Below, one piece after another: positions 27,169 through 33,919 of a DNA stretch of 64,000 nt (position 1 is its first letter; each line of letters begins with the position of its first letter). The notes under the pieces were generated by a model, which saw only the letters and a list, made by a program, of their open reading frames with translations, ran no database searches and was not told where the DNA came from. The translations under genes were made by a program, and so were the position numbers. The stretch comes from Bacteroidales bacterium UBA1680 (GTDB lineage: Bacteria > Bacteroidota > Bacteroidia > Bacteroidales > UBA932), in the NCBI GenBank assembly GCA_002320605.1, contig DCKG01000005.1, positions 96,076 to 160,075 on the forward strand, read 5' to 3'.

Positions 27169-27176
27169 TAATTTTG
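27169..27176 (+). promoter_or_regulatory. Predicted -7 element of the dxs promoter
   Basis: TAATTTTG at 27169-27176 fits the Bacteroidota -7 consensus and lies only five bases before the dxs ATG at 27182. A weak TTA-type -33 lies 21 bases further upstream. Transcription would begin at or within a base or two of the start codon. Confidence 0.5.
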
Positions 27177-27181
27177 CATTC

Positions 27182-29053
27182 ATGATTCTTGAAAAAATCA
27201 ATTCGCCTGACGATGTGAGGAAGCTTGGCATCGAGGAGCTGAAGACGCTCTGCGATGAAATCAGGGAATATATCGTCAGGTGCTGCGCAGTGAACCCCGG
27301 CCACGTCGCCTCCAGCCTCGGTGCGGTAGAGCTGATCGTGGGGCTTCATTACGTTTTCAATACCCCGAAGGATAAGATAATCTTCGATGTCGGCCACCAG
27401 GCGTACGCCCACAAGATAATAACCGGAAGACGCGAGGCATTCAAAAAGAACCGTATGCCAGGAGGAACCAGCGGTTTTCCAGTCAGGAGCGAGAGTGAAT
27501 ATGACGCATTCGGTGCAGGCCATGCTTCGACTTCAATATCGGCAGCGCTCGGCTTCGCAAAAGCTGCGCAGCTCTCTGGCTCAAATGAAAAAGTAATCGC
27601 CCTGATCGGTGACGGAGCCATGACCGGAGGCCTTGCCTTGGAGGGACTGAACAATGCCGGCGACAGCGATGCCGACCTGCTCATCGTCCTGAACGACAAC
27701 GAGATGGCCATAGACGGAAACAAGGGCGGACTGCATTCGTACTTGCTGAGACTTACCACCGATCCTACATATAATAGAATAAAGAACAGCGTTTGGAACC
27801 GCCTAGGCGAGAGCAAAGTCAGAAATATCCTTCAGGGATTCGTTAGGAAAACGAAAAAAGGCCTGGTTACCGAATCCGGAGGAGATTTCTTCGAGGCTTT
27901 CGGGTTCAGGTATTTCGGTCCGATCGATGGCAACGACATGAATGCCGTCGTGGATACTCTCAAAAGGCTGAAAGACATCAAAGGCCCGAAAGTCCTGCAT
28001 ACATATACCATTAAAGGAAAGGGTTACGCTCCGGCCGAGAAAGACTCCACCACCTGGCACGCCCCGGGGAAATTCAATCCGGAAACAGGAGAACGCATCC
28101 ACAGGGCATATACGGTAAGCCGTTACCAGGATGTATTCGGCGAGGTTCTGTGCGAGCTTGCCAGGAAAGACCCGAAAGTGGTCGCAATCACTCCTGCGAT
28201 GGCCTTCGGCAGCGGCCTCTCCGGCTTTGCAAAAGAATTTCCTGAGAGGTCTTTCGACGTGGGCATAGAAGAAGAGCATGCCGTGACTTTTTCCGCAGGC
28301 CTGGCCGCAGGCGGGATGAAGCCTTATTGCTGCATCTACTCCACCTTCGCCCAGAGGGCATACGATGAGATAATCCACGACGTAGCCTTGCAGAAACTTC
28401 CCGTGGTGCTCTGCATAGACAGGGCCGGTCTGGTCGGAGAAGACGGCGCCACGCACCAAGGAGTCTTTGACATGGCCTCGATGAGGTGCATACCAAATGT
28501 TACCATAGCTGCGCCGATGGATGAGCTAGAGCTCAAGGGAATGATGCACCTTGGGCTGAATATCCATGAAGGCCCGCTAGTCATCCGTTACCCAAGAGGC
28601 CTGGGGGAAGGTGCGGATTGGAAGGCCGCCACAGCCGACGATATATTAATAGGTAAAGGCAGGAAGCTCGTCGATGGCGAGAGGGTTGCGGTTCTGACGC
28701 TGGGACCCGAGGCTGCAAGGGCTGCAGAGGCCGTCGAAATATTAAAAAAAGATTCGGGAATATGCCCTGCCGTCTTCAACATGCGCTTCCTCAAGCCTAT
28801 TGACGAAGACATATTAGAGGAGGCTTCTCATTTCATGAATATATTGACTGTGGAAGATGGCACCCTTAAAGGTGGGCTTTATAGTGAGGTCTGCGAGTGG
28901 ATGGAGGCTCACGGCAGATGCTGCAAGGTCTCAGGAATAGGCGTGCCTGACATATTCATAAAACAGGCCTCGCAGGCTGCGCAACGCACGGAATGTCGCC
29001 TGGATTCAAAGGGCATTGCTTCAGAAATCAGAGCGCTTTGGGGAAAAATTTAA
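27182..29053 (+). CDS. dxs: 1-deoxy-D-xylulose-5-phosphate synthase
   Basis: A 623-residue thiamine-diphosphate enzyme that joins pyruvate and glyceraldehyde 3-phosphate, the first step of the MEP isoprenoid pathway and a source for thiamine and pyridoxal synthesis. Seen: MILEKINSPDDVRKLGIEEL at the start, active-site His motif DVGHQAYAHKIITGR, and the TPP/Mg motif GDGAMTGG with NDNEMAI. HTYTIKGKGYAPAE, the pyrimidine-domain DVGIEEEHAV and RAGLVGEDGATHQGVFD follow, and the C-terminal transketolase domain (GPLVIRYPRG, LTVEDGTLKGGLYSEV) is complete. Length is typical. It is divergent from the MFS pair and followed by a tRNA operon with its own promoter. Confidence 0.97.
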   Translation: MILEKINSPDDVRKLGIEELKTLCDEIREYIVRCCAVNPGHVASSLGAVELIVGLHYVFNTPKDKIIFDVGHQAYAHKIITGRREAFKKNRMPGGTSGFPVRSESEYDAFGAGHASTSISAALGFAKAAQLSGSNEKVIALIGDGAMTGGLALEGLNNAGDSDADLLIVLNDNEMAIDGNKGGLHSYLLRLTTDPTYNRIKNSVWNRLGESKVRNILQGFVRKTKKGLVTESGGDFFEAFGFRYFGPIDGNDMNAVVDTLKRLKDIKGPKVLHTYTIKGKGYAPAEKDSTTWHAPGKFNPETGERIHRAYTVSRYQDVFGEVLCELARKDPKVVAITPAMAFGSGLSGFAKEFPERSFDVGIEEEHAVTFSAGLAAGGMKPYCCIYSTFAQRAYDEIIHDVALQKLPVVLCIDRAGLVGEDGATHQGVFDMASMRCIPNVTIAAPMDELELKGMMHLGLNIHEGPLVIRYPRGLGEGADWKAATADDILIGKGRKLVDGERVAVLTLGPEAARAAEAVEILKKDSGICPAVFNMRFLKPIDEDILEEASHFMNILTVEDGTLKGGLYSEVCEWMEAHGRCCKVSGIGVPDIFIKQASQAAQRTECRLDSKGIASEIRALWGKI

Positions 29054-29060
29054 AAAACTT

Positions 29061-29091
29061 TTTGGCGAATCGGAATTAATATCTATCTTTG
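29061..29091 (+). promoter_or_regulatory. Predicted promoter of the tRNA-tuf-secE-nusG operon
   Basis: TTTG at 29061-29064, exactly 19 bases, then TATCTTTG at 29084-29091 match the Bacteroidota consensus. Transcription would start near 29098, about 30 bases before the first tRNA, and probably runs through the tRNAs into tuf. Confidence 0.75.
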
Positions 29092-29126
29092 CTGTCCCTT
29101 TGTGTTCAAAGGGTCTTTGAAATATC

Positions 29127-29200
29127 GCCGATATAGCTCAGTTGGCTAGAGCGTGTGATTTGTAATCTCAAGGTCGTGGGTTCGACTCCCTCTATCGGCT
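29127..29200 (+). tRNA. tRNA-Thr (anticodon TGT)
   Basis: A complete 74-base cloverleaf: acceptor GCCGATA/TATCGGC with discriminator T, D arm GCTC...GAGC, anticodon loop TTTGTAA giving TGT, and T arm GTGGGTTCGACTCCC. The anticodon stem (TGTGA with TCTCA) has one T-T mismatch at its middle pair. CCA is not encoded. It is the first gene of a four-tRNA cluster ahead of tuf. Confidence 0.93.
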
Positions 29201-29234
29201 CTCTTTCCGGGGAGTAATGTGCCGGAACGTTATC

Positions 29235-29314
29235 GGGAGGATCGCATAGCGGCAATTGCGGCGGACTGTAAATCCGCTCCTTCGGGTTCGGTGGTTCGAG
29301 TCCACCTCCTCCCA
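29235..29314 (+). tRNA. tRNA-Tyr (anticodon GTA)
   Basis: A class II tRNA: acceptor GGGAGGA/TCCTCCC with discriminator A, anticodon arm GCGGA-CTGTAAA-TCCGC giving GTA, long variable arm (TCCTTCGGGTTCGG region) and T arm GGTTCGAGTCC. Bacterial tyrosine tRNAs have such a long variable arm. Confidence 0.94.
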
Positions 29315-29321
29315 CTTTTTT

Positions 29322-29394
29322 GCGGAAGTAGCTCAGTTGGTAGAGCATCAGCCTTCCAAGCTGAGGGTCGCGAGTTCGAACCCCGTCTTCCGCT
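29322..29394 (+). tRNA. tRNA-Gly (anticodon TCC)
   Basis: A complete cloverleaf: acceptor GCGGAAG/CTTCCGC with discriminator T, anticodon arm TCAGC-CTTCCAA-GCTGA giving TCC, and T arm with GAGTTCGAACC. The bases CCA follow directly at 29395-29397, so the mature 3' end may be encoded. Confidence 0.95.
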
Positions 29395-29402
29395 CCATTA
29401 AA

Positions 29403-29474
<72 letters not shown>

Positions 29475-29515
29475 CAGCATTATATATTAAAGCTAACACA
29501 TTTAATCATAATATT

Positions 29516-30709
29516 ATGGCAAAAGAAACATTCCAAAGAACAAAGCCGCATGTCAACATCGGTACAATTGGCCATGTTGACCACGGTAAGACGACTTTGA
29601 CTGCCGCAATTTCCAAGGTTCTCCACGAGAGGGGCTTCGGAAGCGAGGAAATCAAGTCTTTCGACCAGATCGATAACGCTCCTGAGGAGAAAGAGCGTGG
29701 CATCACCATTAACTCCGCACACATCGAGTACGAGACCGCAAAGCGTCACTATGCGCATGTTGACTGCCCAGGCCACGCCGATTATGTGAAGAACATGGTT
29801 ACCGGTGCCGCTCAGATGGATGGTGCAATCCTCGTAGTAGCCGCTACCGATGGTCCAATGCCTCAGACACGCGAGCACATCCTTCTCGCCCGTCAGGTGA
29901 ACGTTCCTAAGATCGTTGTCTTCCTGAACAAGGTTGACCTCGTAGAGGATCCTGAGATGCTTGACCTCGTTGAAATGGAAACCCGCGACCTGCTTACATT
30001 CTACGGATACGATGGTGACAGCTGCCCAGTCATCCGTGGTTCTGCCCTCGGTGCTCTCAATGGAGAGAAACAGTGGGAAGACAAAGTAATGGAGCTCATG
30101 GATGCGGTTGACGAATATATTCCTGTTCCTGTTCGTGATAACGAGAAGCCATTCCTGATGCCTATCGAGGACATCTTCTCCATTACCGGACGTGGAACGG
30201 TAGTTACTGGCCGTGTTGAAAGGGGAACCATTCATGTCAACGACCCTGTAGAACTCATCGGTTTCGGTGACGCTCCAAGGCCTACGACTGTTACTGGCGT
30301 CGAGATGTTCCGTAAGCTTCTTGACCAAGGTGAGGCAGGAGACAATGTCGGTCTTCTTCTCCGTGGCATCGACAAGAAAGACGTTAAGAGAGGTGAAGTC
30401 GTAGCTAAACCTGGCACCATCACTCCTCACAAACACTTCAAGGCTCAGATTTATGTGCTGAAGAAGGAAGAGGGCGGCCGTCATACTCCATTCCACAATC
30501 ACTATCGTCCTCAGTTCTTCATCAGAACTCTTGACGTTACTGGCGAGATTACTCTCCCAGAAGGTATTGAAATGGTTATGCCTGGTGACAATGTCGAGAT
30601 TGACGTTCAGCTCATCACTCCTGTGGCTCTTAACGAGCAGCTCCGTTTCGCTATTCGTGAGGGTGGCCGTACGGTAGGAGCTGGTCAGGTTACTAAGATT
30701 CTTGACTAA
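29516..30709 (+). CDS. tuf: Translation elongation factor Tu
   Basis: A 397-residue EF-Tu, the GTPase that brings aminoacyl-tRNA to the ribosome. The start chosen is ATG at 29516 (MAKETFQRTKPHVNIGTIGHV). Codons upstream in the same frame run through the tRNA-Thr gene and cannot be coding. GTPase motifs are present: GHVDHGKT (P-loop), DCPGHADYV, NKVD, and the RGITI switch region. Domains 2 and 3 follow with GRGTVVTGRVERG and the ending VGAGQVTKIL. Codon use is rich in common codons, as expected for a highly expressed gene. It is downstream of four tRNAs and upstream of a hairpin and tRNA-Trp. A very long open frame on the opposite strand is a by-product of this codon use. Confidence 0.99.
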   Translation: MAKETFQRTKPHVNIGTIGHVDHGKTTLTAAISKVLHERGFGSEEIKSFDQIDNAPEEKERGITINSAHIEYETAKRHYAHVDCPGHADYVKNMVTGAAQMDGAILVVAATDGPMPQTREHILLARQVNVPKIVVFLNKVDLVEDPEMLDLVEMETRDLLTFYGYDGDSCPVIRGSALGALNGEKQWEDKVMELMDAVDEYIPVPVRDNEKPFLMPIEDIFSITGRGTVVTGRVERGTIHVNDPVELIGFGDAPRPTTVTGVEMFRKLLDQGEAGDNVGLLLRGIDKKDVKRGEVVAKPGTITPHKHFKAQIYVLKKEEGGRHTPFHNHYRPQFFIRTLDVTGEITLPEGIEMVMPGDNVEIDVQLITPVALNEQLRFAIREGGRTVGAGQVTKILD

Positions 30710-30723
30710 TACTCTATGACAAG

Positions 30724-30753
30724 CGGGCTGGCCCAAAAGGCAAGTCCGTTTTT
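30724..30753 (+). terminator. Hairpin with T-run after tuf (attenuating terminator)
   Basis: CGGGCT at 30724-30729 pairs with AGTCCG at 30743-30748 (one G-U pair), with an inner GCC/GGC extension and an AAAA loop. It is followed by TTTTT at 30749-30753. It falls between tuf and tRNA-Trp and would reduce readthrough from the strongly expressed tuf. Confidence 0.55.
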
Positions 30754-30827
30754 AGGGGAATAGAACAAGGGTAGTTCAGCGGTCTCCAAAACCGTCGATG
30801 TGGGTTCGAATCCTGCTTCCCCTGCCA
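30754..30827 (+). tRNA. tRNA-Trp (anticodon CCA)
   Basis: Acceptor AGGGGAA/TTCCCCT with discriminator G, anticodon arm GCGGT-CTCCAAA-ACCGT giving CCA, T arm GTGGGTTCGAATCC, and an encoded CCA end (30825-30827). The order tuf, tRNA-Trp, secE, nusG is a widely conserved arrangement in bacteria. Confidence 0.95.
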
Positions 30828-30907
30828 ATATCAAAGGTTACGATTTGGTAATTGTTTAACAGACTTCGCAATAAGCTTCCAAATTACGGGGTCCATTAAA
30901 TGCAAAG

Positions 30908-31096
30908 ATGAGAAAGTTCATTAACTATCTTAAAGAGTGCTATGTAGAGCTGACGAAGAAAGTGACATGGCCGACCTGGAGCAAGTTGCAAAGCTCTGCT
31001 CTACTGGTTATCGTTGCCACGATCATCCTTTCAATCGCGCTCTTCATAATCGACTTCACTTTCGAGCATCTGATGACTGCAATTTACACATTGTAA
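30908..31096 (+). CDS. secE: Preprotein translocase subunit SecE
   Basis: A 62-residue single-span SecE, the small clamp subunit of the SecYEG channel in the inner membrane. The amphipathic N-terminal helix carries the signature ELTKKVTWPTWSKLQ, followed by one membrane segment (SALLVIVATIILSIALFIIDF). Short single-helix SecE is the usual form outside the Gammaproteobacteria. Its place between tRNA-Trp and nusG confirms the call. Confidence 0.96.
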   Translation: MRKFINYLKECYVELTKKVTWPTWSKLQSSALLVIVATIILSIALFIIDFTFEHLMTAIYTL

Positions 31097-31109
31097 ATCA
31101 TTGATTGCC

Positions 31110-31688
31110 ATGGCGGATATGAAATGGTACGTCCTCAGGACGGCTGGAACAAAAGAGAAGAAAGCTGCCGGATATCTCGAGAAAGAGATTGAAAGAAGCG
31201 GTTTGCAAGATCAGGTTGGGCAGGTCTTAGTGCCTGTGAAAAAAGAGATTGTAACCAAGAATGGTAAGAGGAAGGTAGTTGAAAAACTGCTTTTCCCTGG
31301 GTATGTGCTCATCCAAGCCGAGTTAAGCGGCGAACTTGAGTACATAATTCGTAATCTCGTCCCTAGCATGTCTGGCTTCCTGACTGAGAATCGTCGGGTT
31401 TCTGGCGAAGGTGCCAAAAGCACCATCGAGAAAATCCCTATCCCTCTCAGAGATGAAGAGGTCCAGCGTATTCTAGGCAATCAAGATGAGAATGTAGATA
31501 ATCCTGCAGAAACAGAGGTAAATTACGAAATTGGTGAACCTGTTAAGATCACCGACGGACCGTTCAGCGGCTTCAGCGGAACGGTAGACGCAATTGAAGA
31601 AGATAGAAGCAAACTCAAAGTCGTAGTTGTGATCTTTGGCAGGAAGACCCTGCTCGAGCTCAGCTTCAGTCAAGTAACAAAAGAATAA
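31110..31688 (+). CDS. nusG: Transcription elongation/antitermination factor NusG
   Basis: A 192-residue NusG that binds the RNA polymerase clamp, aids processivity and couples transcription to translation or Rho. The NGN domain covers about residues 1-115 (KWYVLRTAGTKEKKAAGYLE, FPGYVLIQAEL, PSMSGFL). The KOW domain is near the C-terminus (EPVKITDGPFSGFSGTVDAIEEDRSKLKVVVVIFGRKTLLEL). The start is taken at ATG 31110 (MADMKW); an in-frame TTG at 31101 is less likely and another ATG at 31119 is possible. It lies in the secE-nusG-rplK operon, nine bases before rplK. Confidence 0.97.
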   Translation: MADMKWYVLRTAGTKEKKAAGYLEKEIERSGLQDQVGQVLVPVKKEIVTKNGKRKVVEKLLFPGYVLIQAELSGELEYIIRNLVPSMSGFLTENRRVSGEGAKSTIEKIPIPLRDEEVQRILGNQDENVDNPAETEVNYEIGEPVKITDGPFSGFSGTVDAIEEDRSKLKVVVVIFGRKTLLELSFSQVTKE

Positions 31689-31697
31689 CAATCAATT

Positions 31698-32141
31698 ATG
31701 GCAAAAGAAGTAACCGGATTCATTAAACTCCAGATCAAAGCCGGAGCAGCAAATCCAGCGCCACCAGTAGGACCTGCACTTGGTTCTAAAGGCTTGAATA
31801 TAATGGATTTCTGCAAGCAGTTCAATGCCGCCACTCAAGCACAAGCGGGAAAGATTCTGCCAGTGGTCATCACGGTATATTCAGACAAATCCTTCACCTT
31901 CGTGGTAAAGCAGCCTCCAGTGGCAATCTCGCTAAAAGAGGCAGCGAAGATTCAGAAAGGATCAGGGCAGCCAAATAGATCTAAGGTCGCATCAGTCACC
32001 TGGGATCAGATTAAGACAATCGCCGAAGGGAAAATGCCTGACCTGAATGCTTTTACGCTCTCCTCCGCCATGAAAATGGTAGCTGGTACAGCTAGGAGCA
32101 TGGGCATAAAAGTAACTGGCGAGTTTCCTAAGGACATTTAA
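31698..32141 (+). CDS. rplK: 50S ribosomal protein L11
   Basis: A 147-residue L11, which binds the GTPase-associated region of 23S rRNA and with L10 and L12 forms the stalk base. The N-terminal domain is recognisable by FIKLQIKAGAANPAPPVGPALGSKGLNIMDFCKQFN, with the proline-rich linker. The C-terminal rRNA-binding domain ends in GTARSMGIKVTGEFPKDI. Length is standard. It starts the L11-L1-L10-L12 ribosomal set, nine bases after nusG. Confidence 0.98.
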   Translation: MAKEVTGFIKLQIKAGAANPAPPVGPALGSKGLNIMDFCKQFNAATQAQAGKILPVVITVYSDKSFTFVVKQPPVAISLKEAAKIQKGSGQPNRSKVASVTWDQIKTIAEGKMPDLNAFTLSSAMKMVAGTARSMGIKVTGEFPKDI

Positions 32142-32155
32142 AAATTCACAAGCAA

Positions 32156-32863
32156 ATGAGCAGAATTACAAAAAATCAGAAAGCGGTCGCTGGTAAGTAC
32201 GATCCTTCTAAAGCATATTCTCTTTCAGAAGCCTGTGAAGTTCTGAAAGACATAACCTACGTCAAGTTTGACTCAACCGTCGAACTCTCCGCAAATCTTG
32301 GAGTTGATCCTCGTAAGGCCAATCAGATGATTCGTGGCGTGGTAACTCTTCCTCACGGAACTGGCAAGGTGGTGAGAGTGCTCGTGCTCTGCACTCCGGA
32401 CAAAGAAAACGAGGCAAAAGAGGCCGGAGCAGATTACGTCGGTCTTGATGAATATGTAGAAAAAATAAAGGGTGGCTGGACAGACGTGGACGTAATCATA
32501 TGCACTCCTTCTGTCATGGCTAAAGTTGGTACCTTAGGACGTATTCTCGGACCTAGGGGCCTGATGCCTAACCCTAAGACTGGCACTGTCACCATGGAGG
32601 TAGGCAATGCCGTTAAGGATGTCAAAGGCGGTAAGATCGATTTCAAAGTCGACAAGACGGGCATCATTCACGCTGCCATCGGCAAGGCATCATTCACGCC
32701 AGAGCAGATTCGCGAAAACGCCACTGCCCTTCTCAATGAAATAATCAAGCTCAAGCCACAGAGCCTCAAAGGCACATATCTAAAGAGCGCATCCATCTGC
32801 ACTACTATGAGCCCAGGCCTCAAGCTTGACGTTAAAGCATTCACTAGCGGTTCAGCTGAGTAA
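32156..32863 (+). CDS. rplA: 50S ribosomal protein L1
   Basis: A 235-residue L1, the mobile L1-stalk protein that helps release deacylated tRNA and in many bacteria represses its own operon. Family segments seen: KFDSTVELSANLGVDPRKANQMIRGVVTLPHGTGK near the start, the middle domain (VLVLCTPDKENEAKEAGADYVG), and GRILGPRGLMPNPKTGTVT. The C-terminal part reads IHAAIGKASFTPEQIRENA. Length is normal. It lies 14 bases from each neighbour. Confidence 0.98.
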   Translation: MSRITKNQKAVAGKYDPSKAYSLSEACEVLKDITYVKFDSTVELSANLGVDPRKANQMIRGVVTLPHGTGKVVRVLVLCTPDKENEAKEAGADYVGLDEYVEKIKGGWTDVDVIICTPSVMAKVGTLGRILGPRGLMPNPKTGTVTMEVGNAVKDVKGGKIDFKVDKTGIIHAAIGKASFTPEQIRENATALLNEIIKLKPQSLKGTYLKSASICTTMSPGLKLDVKAFTSGSAE

Positions 32864-32877
32864 AATATTTTTGCGCT

Positions 32878-33402
32878 ATGAAGAAAGAAATGAAAGATCA
32901 AGTAATTGAAAGCATATCCGCTCAGCTTAAGGAGTACCCACACTTCTATGTAACTGACATTTCTGGATTGAATGCTGAAGATACCGTTAAACTTCGCCGT
33001 TCCTGCTTCGAGCAAGGCATTAAGCTGACCGTAGTGAAGAACACTCTCTTCGCTCACGTCCTCAAGCAGATCAACAACGAAGATCTTAACCAGCTACTCC
33101 CTACGCTGAAAGGCAACACTGCTATCATGTATACGCAGACTGCCAGCGCTCCTGGCAAGCTTATCAAGAAGCTGAATAAGGACGGCATGGAAAAACCTGT
33201 GCTGAAAGGAGCATATGCGCAGGAATGCGTGTTCGTAGGAGCTGATAAGCTCGACGAGCTGGCAGCTATCAAGTCTAAGGAGGAACTCCTTGGCGATATC
33301 ATCAGCCTGCTCCAGAGCCCTGCTCGCAACGTCATCTCCGCTCTCGAGAGCGCTGGCGGAAAGCTCGCAGGCATTGTCAAGACCCTCTCGGAAAAAGAAT
33401 AA
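32878..33402 (+). CDS. rplJ: 50S ribosomal protein L10
   Basis: A 174-residue L10 (P0 family), which anchors L7/L12 dimers at the ribosomal stalk. The globular N-terminal part shows HFYVTDISGLNAEDTVKLRRSCFEQGIKLTVVKNTLFAHVL. The C-terminal helix that carries L12 is present (SPARNVISALESAGGKLAGIVKTLSEKE). The gap to rplA is only 14 bases, so the long L10-leader structure found ahead of rplJ in E. coli cannot sit here. Confidence 0.97.
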   Translation: MKKEMKDQVIESISAQLKEYPHFYVTDISGLNAEDTVKLRRSCFEQGIKLTVVKNTLFAHVLKQINNEDLNQLLPTLKGNTAIMYTQTASAPGKLIKKLNKDGMEKPVLKGAYAQECVFVGADKLDELAAIKSKEELLGDIISLLQSPARNVISALESAGGKLAGIVKTLSEKE

Positions 33403-33438
33403 AATCAACAATAAAAACAATTTTAAATATTATCAATT

Positions 33439-33816
33439 ATGGCAGATGTAAAAGCACTTGCAGAAGAGTTGGTTAACCTTTCTGTAAAAGACGTTCAGGA
33501 ACTTGCTAAAGTTCTCAAAGAAGAATATGGTATCGAGCCTGCAGCCGCGGCTGTCGCAGTAGCAGGTCCAGCAGCAGGCGCTGCTGAGGCTGCTCCAGCT
33601 GAGCAGACTGAGTTCGATGTTGTCCTCAAGTCAGCCGGCCAGGCTAAACTTCAGGTGATCAAAGCAGTTAAAGAAGCTCTTGGTCTCGGACTGAAAGAGG
33701 CTAAGGATCTTGTAGATGGCGCTCCTTCTAATCTTAAGGAGAAAGTATCTAAGGCTGAGGCTGAACAACTTAAATCAGCCCTCGAAGAGGCTGGTGCTGA
33801 AGTTGAGGTTAAATAA
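33439..33816 (+). CDS. rplL: 50S ribosomal protein L7/L12
   Basis: A 125-residue L7/L12, the multi-copy stalk protein that recruits translation GTPases. The N-terminal dimerisation domain (LAEELVNLSVKDVQELAKVLKEEYGIEP), the Ala-rich flexible hinge (about 37-58) and the conserved C-terminal domain (EFDVVLKSAGQAKLQVIKAVKEALGLGLKEAKDLVDGAP) are all clear. A strong hairpin with a T-run follows 31 bases downstream, which would let rplL be made in excess over rpoB. Confidence 0.98.
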   Translation: MADVKALAEELVNLSVKDVQELAKVLKEEYGIEPAAAAVAVAGPAAGAAEAAPAEQTEFDVVLKSAGQAKLQVIKAVKEALGLGLKEAKDLVDGAPSNLKEKVSKAEAEQLKSALEEAGAEVEVK

Positions 33817-33847
33817 CCCCGGCTTCCCCTTGCAGGGAAATATTTCA

Positions 33848-33881
33848 GGTTTAGAGCCTAGGATTGGCTCTAAACCTTTTT
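33848..33881 (+). terminator. Intrinsic terminator/attenuator between rplL and rpoB
   Basis: A perfect 11-base-pair stem (GGTTTAGAGCC at 33848-33858 with GGCTCTAAACC at 33866-33876) and a 7-base loop is followed by five T residues at 33877-33881. It falls between rplL and rpoB, the same position as the partial attenuator known in E. coli. A smaller stem (TTCCC/GGGAA) lies just upstream. Complete termination is unlikely because no rpoB promoter is obvious in the 38 bases left. Confidence 0.8.
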
Positions 33882-33919
33882 GTCGTATTAAGTTTATCTC
33901 CAAATCCTAAAGGCAGAAA

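Noticed and set aside
29480..30736. A 418-codon open frame antisense to tuf
   Set aside because: It exactly mirrors the highly biased codons of tuf, runs over its ends and has no protein-like features. It is a shadow frame.
32864..32877. A ribosomal-protein L10 leader before rplJ
   Set aside because: Only 14 bases separate rplA and rplJ, too short for the known L10-binding RNA structure.
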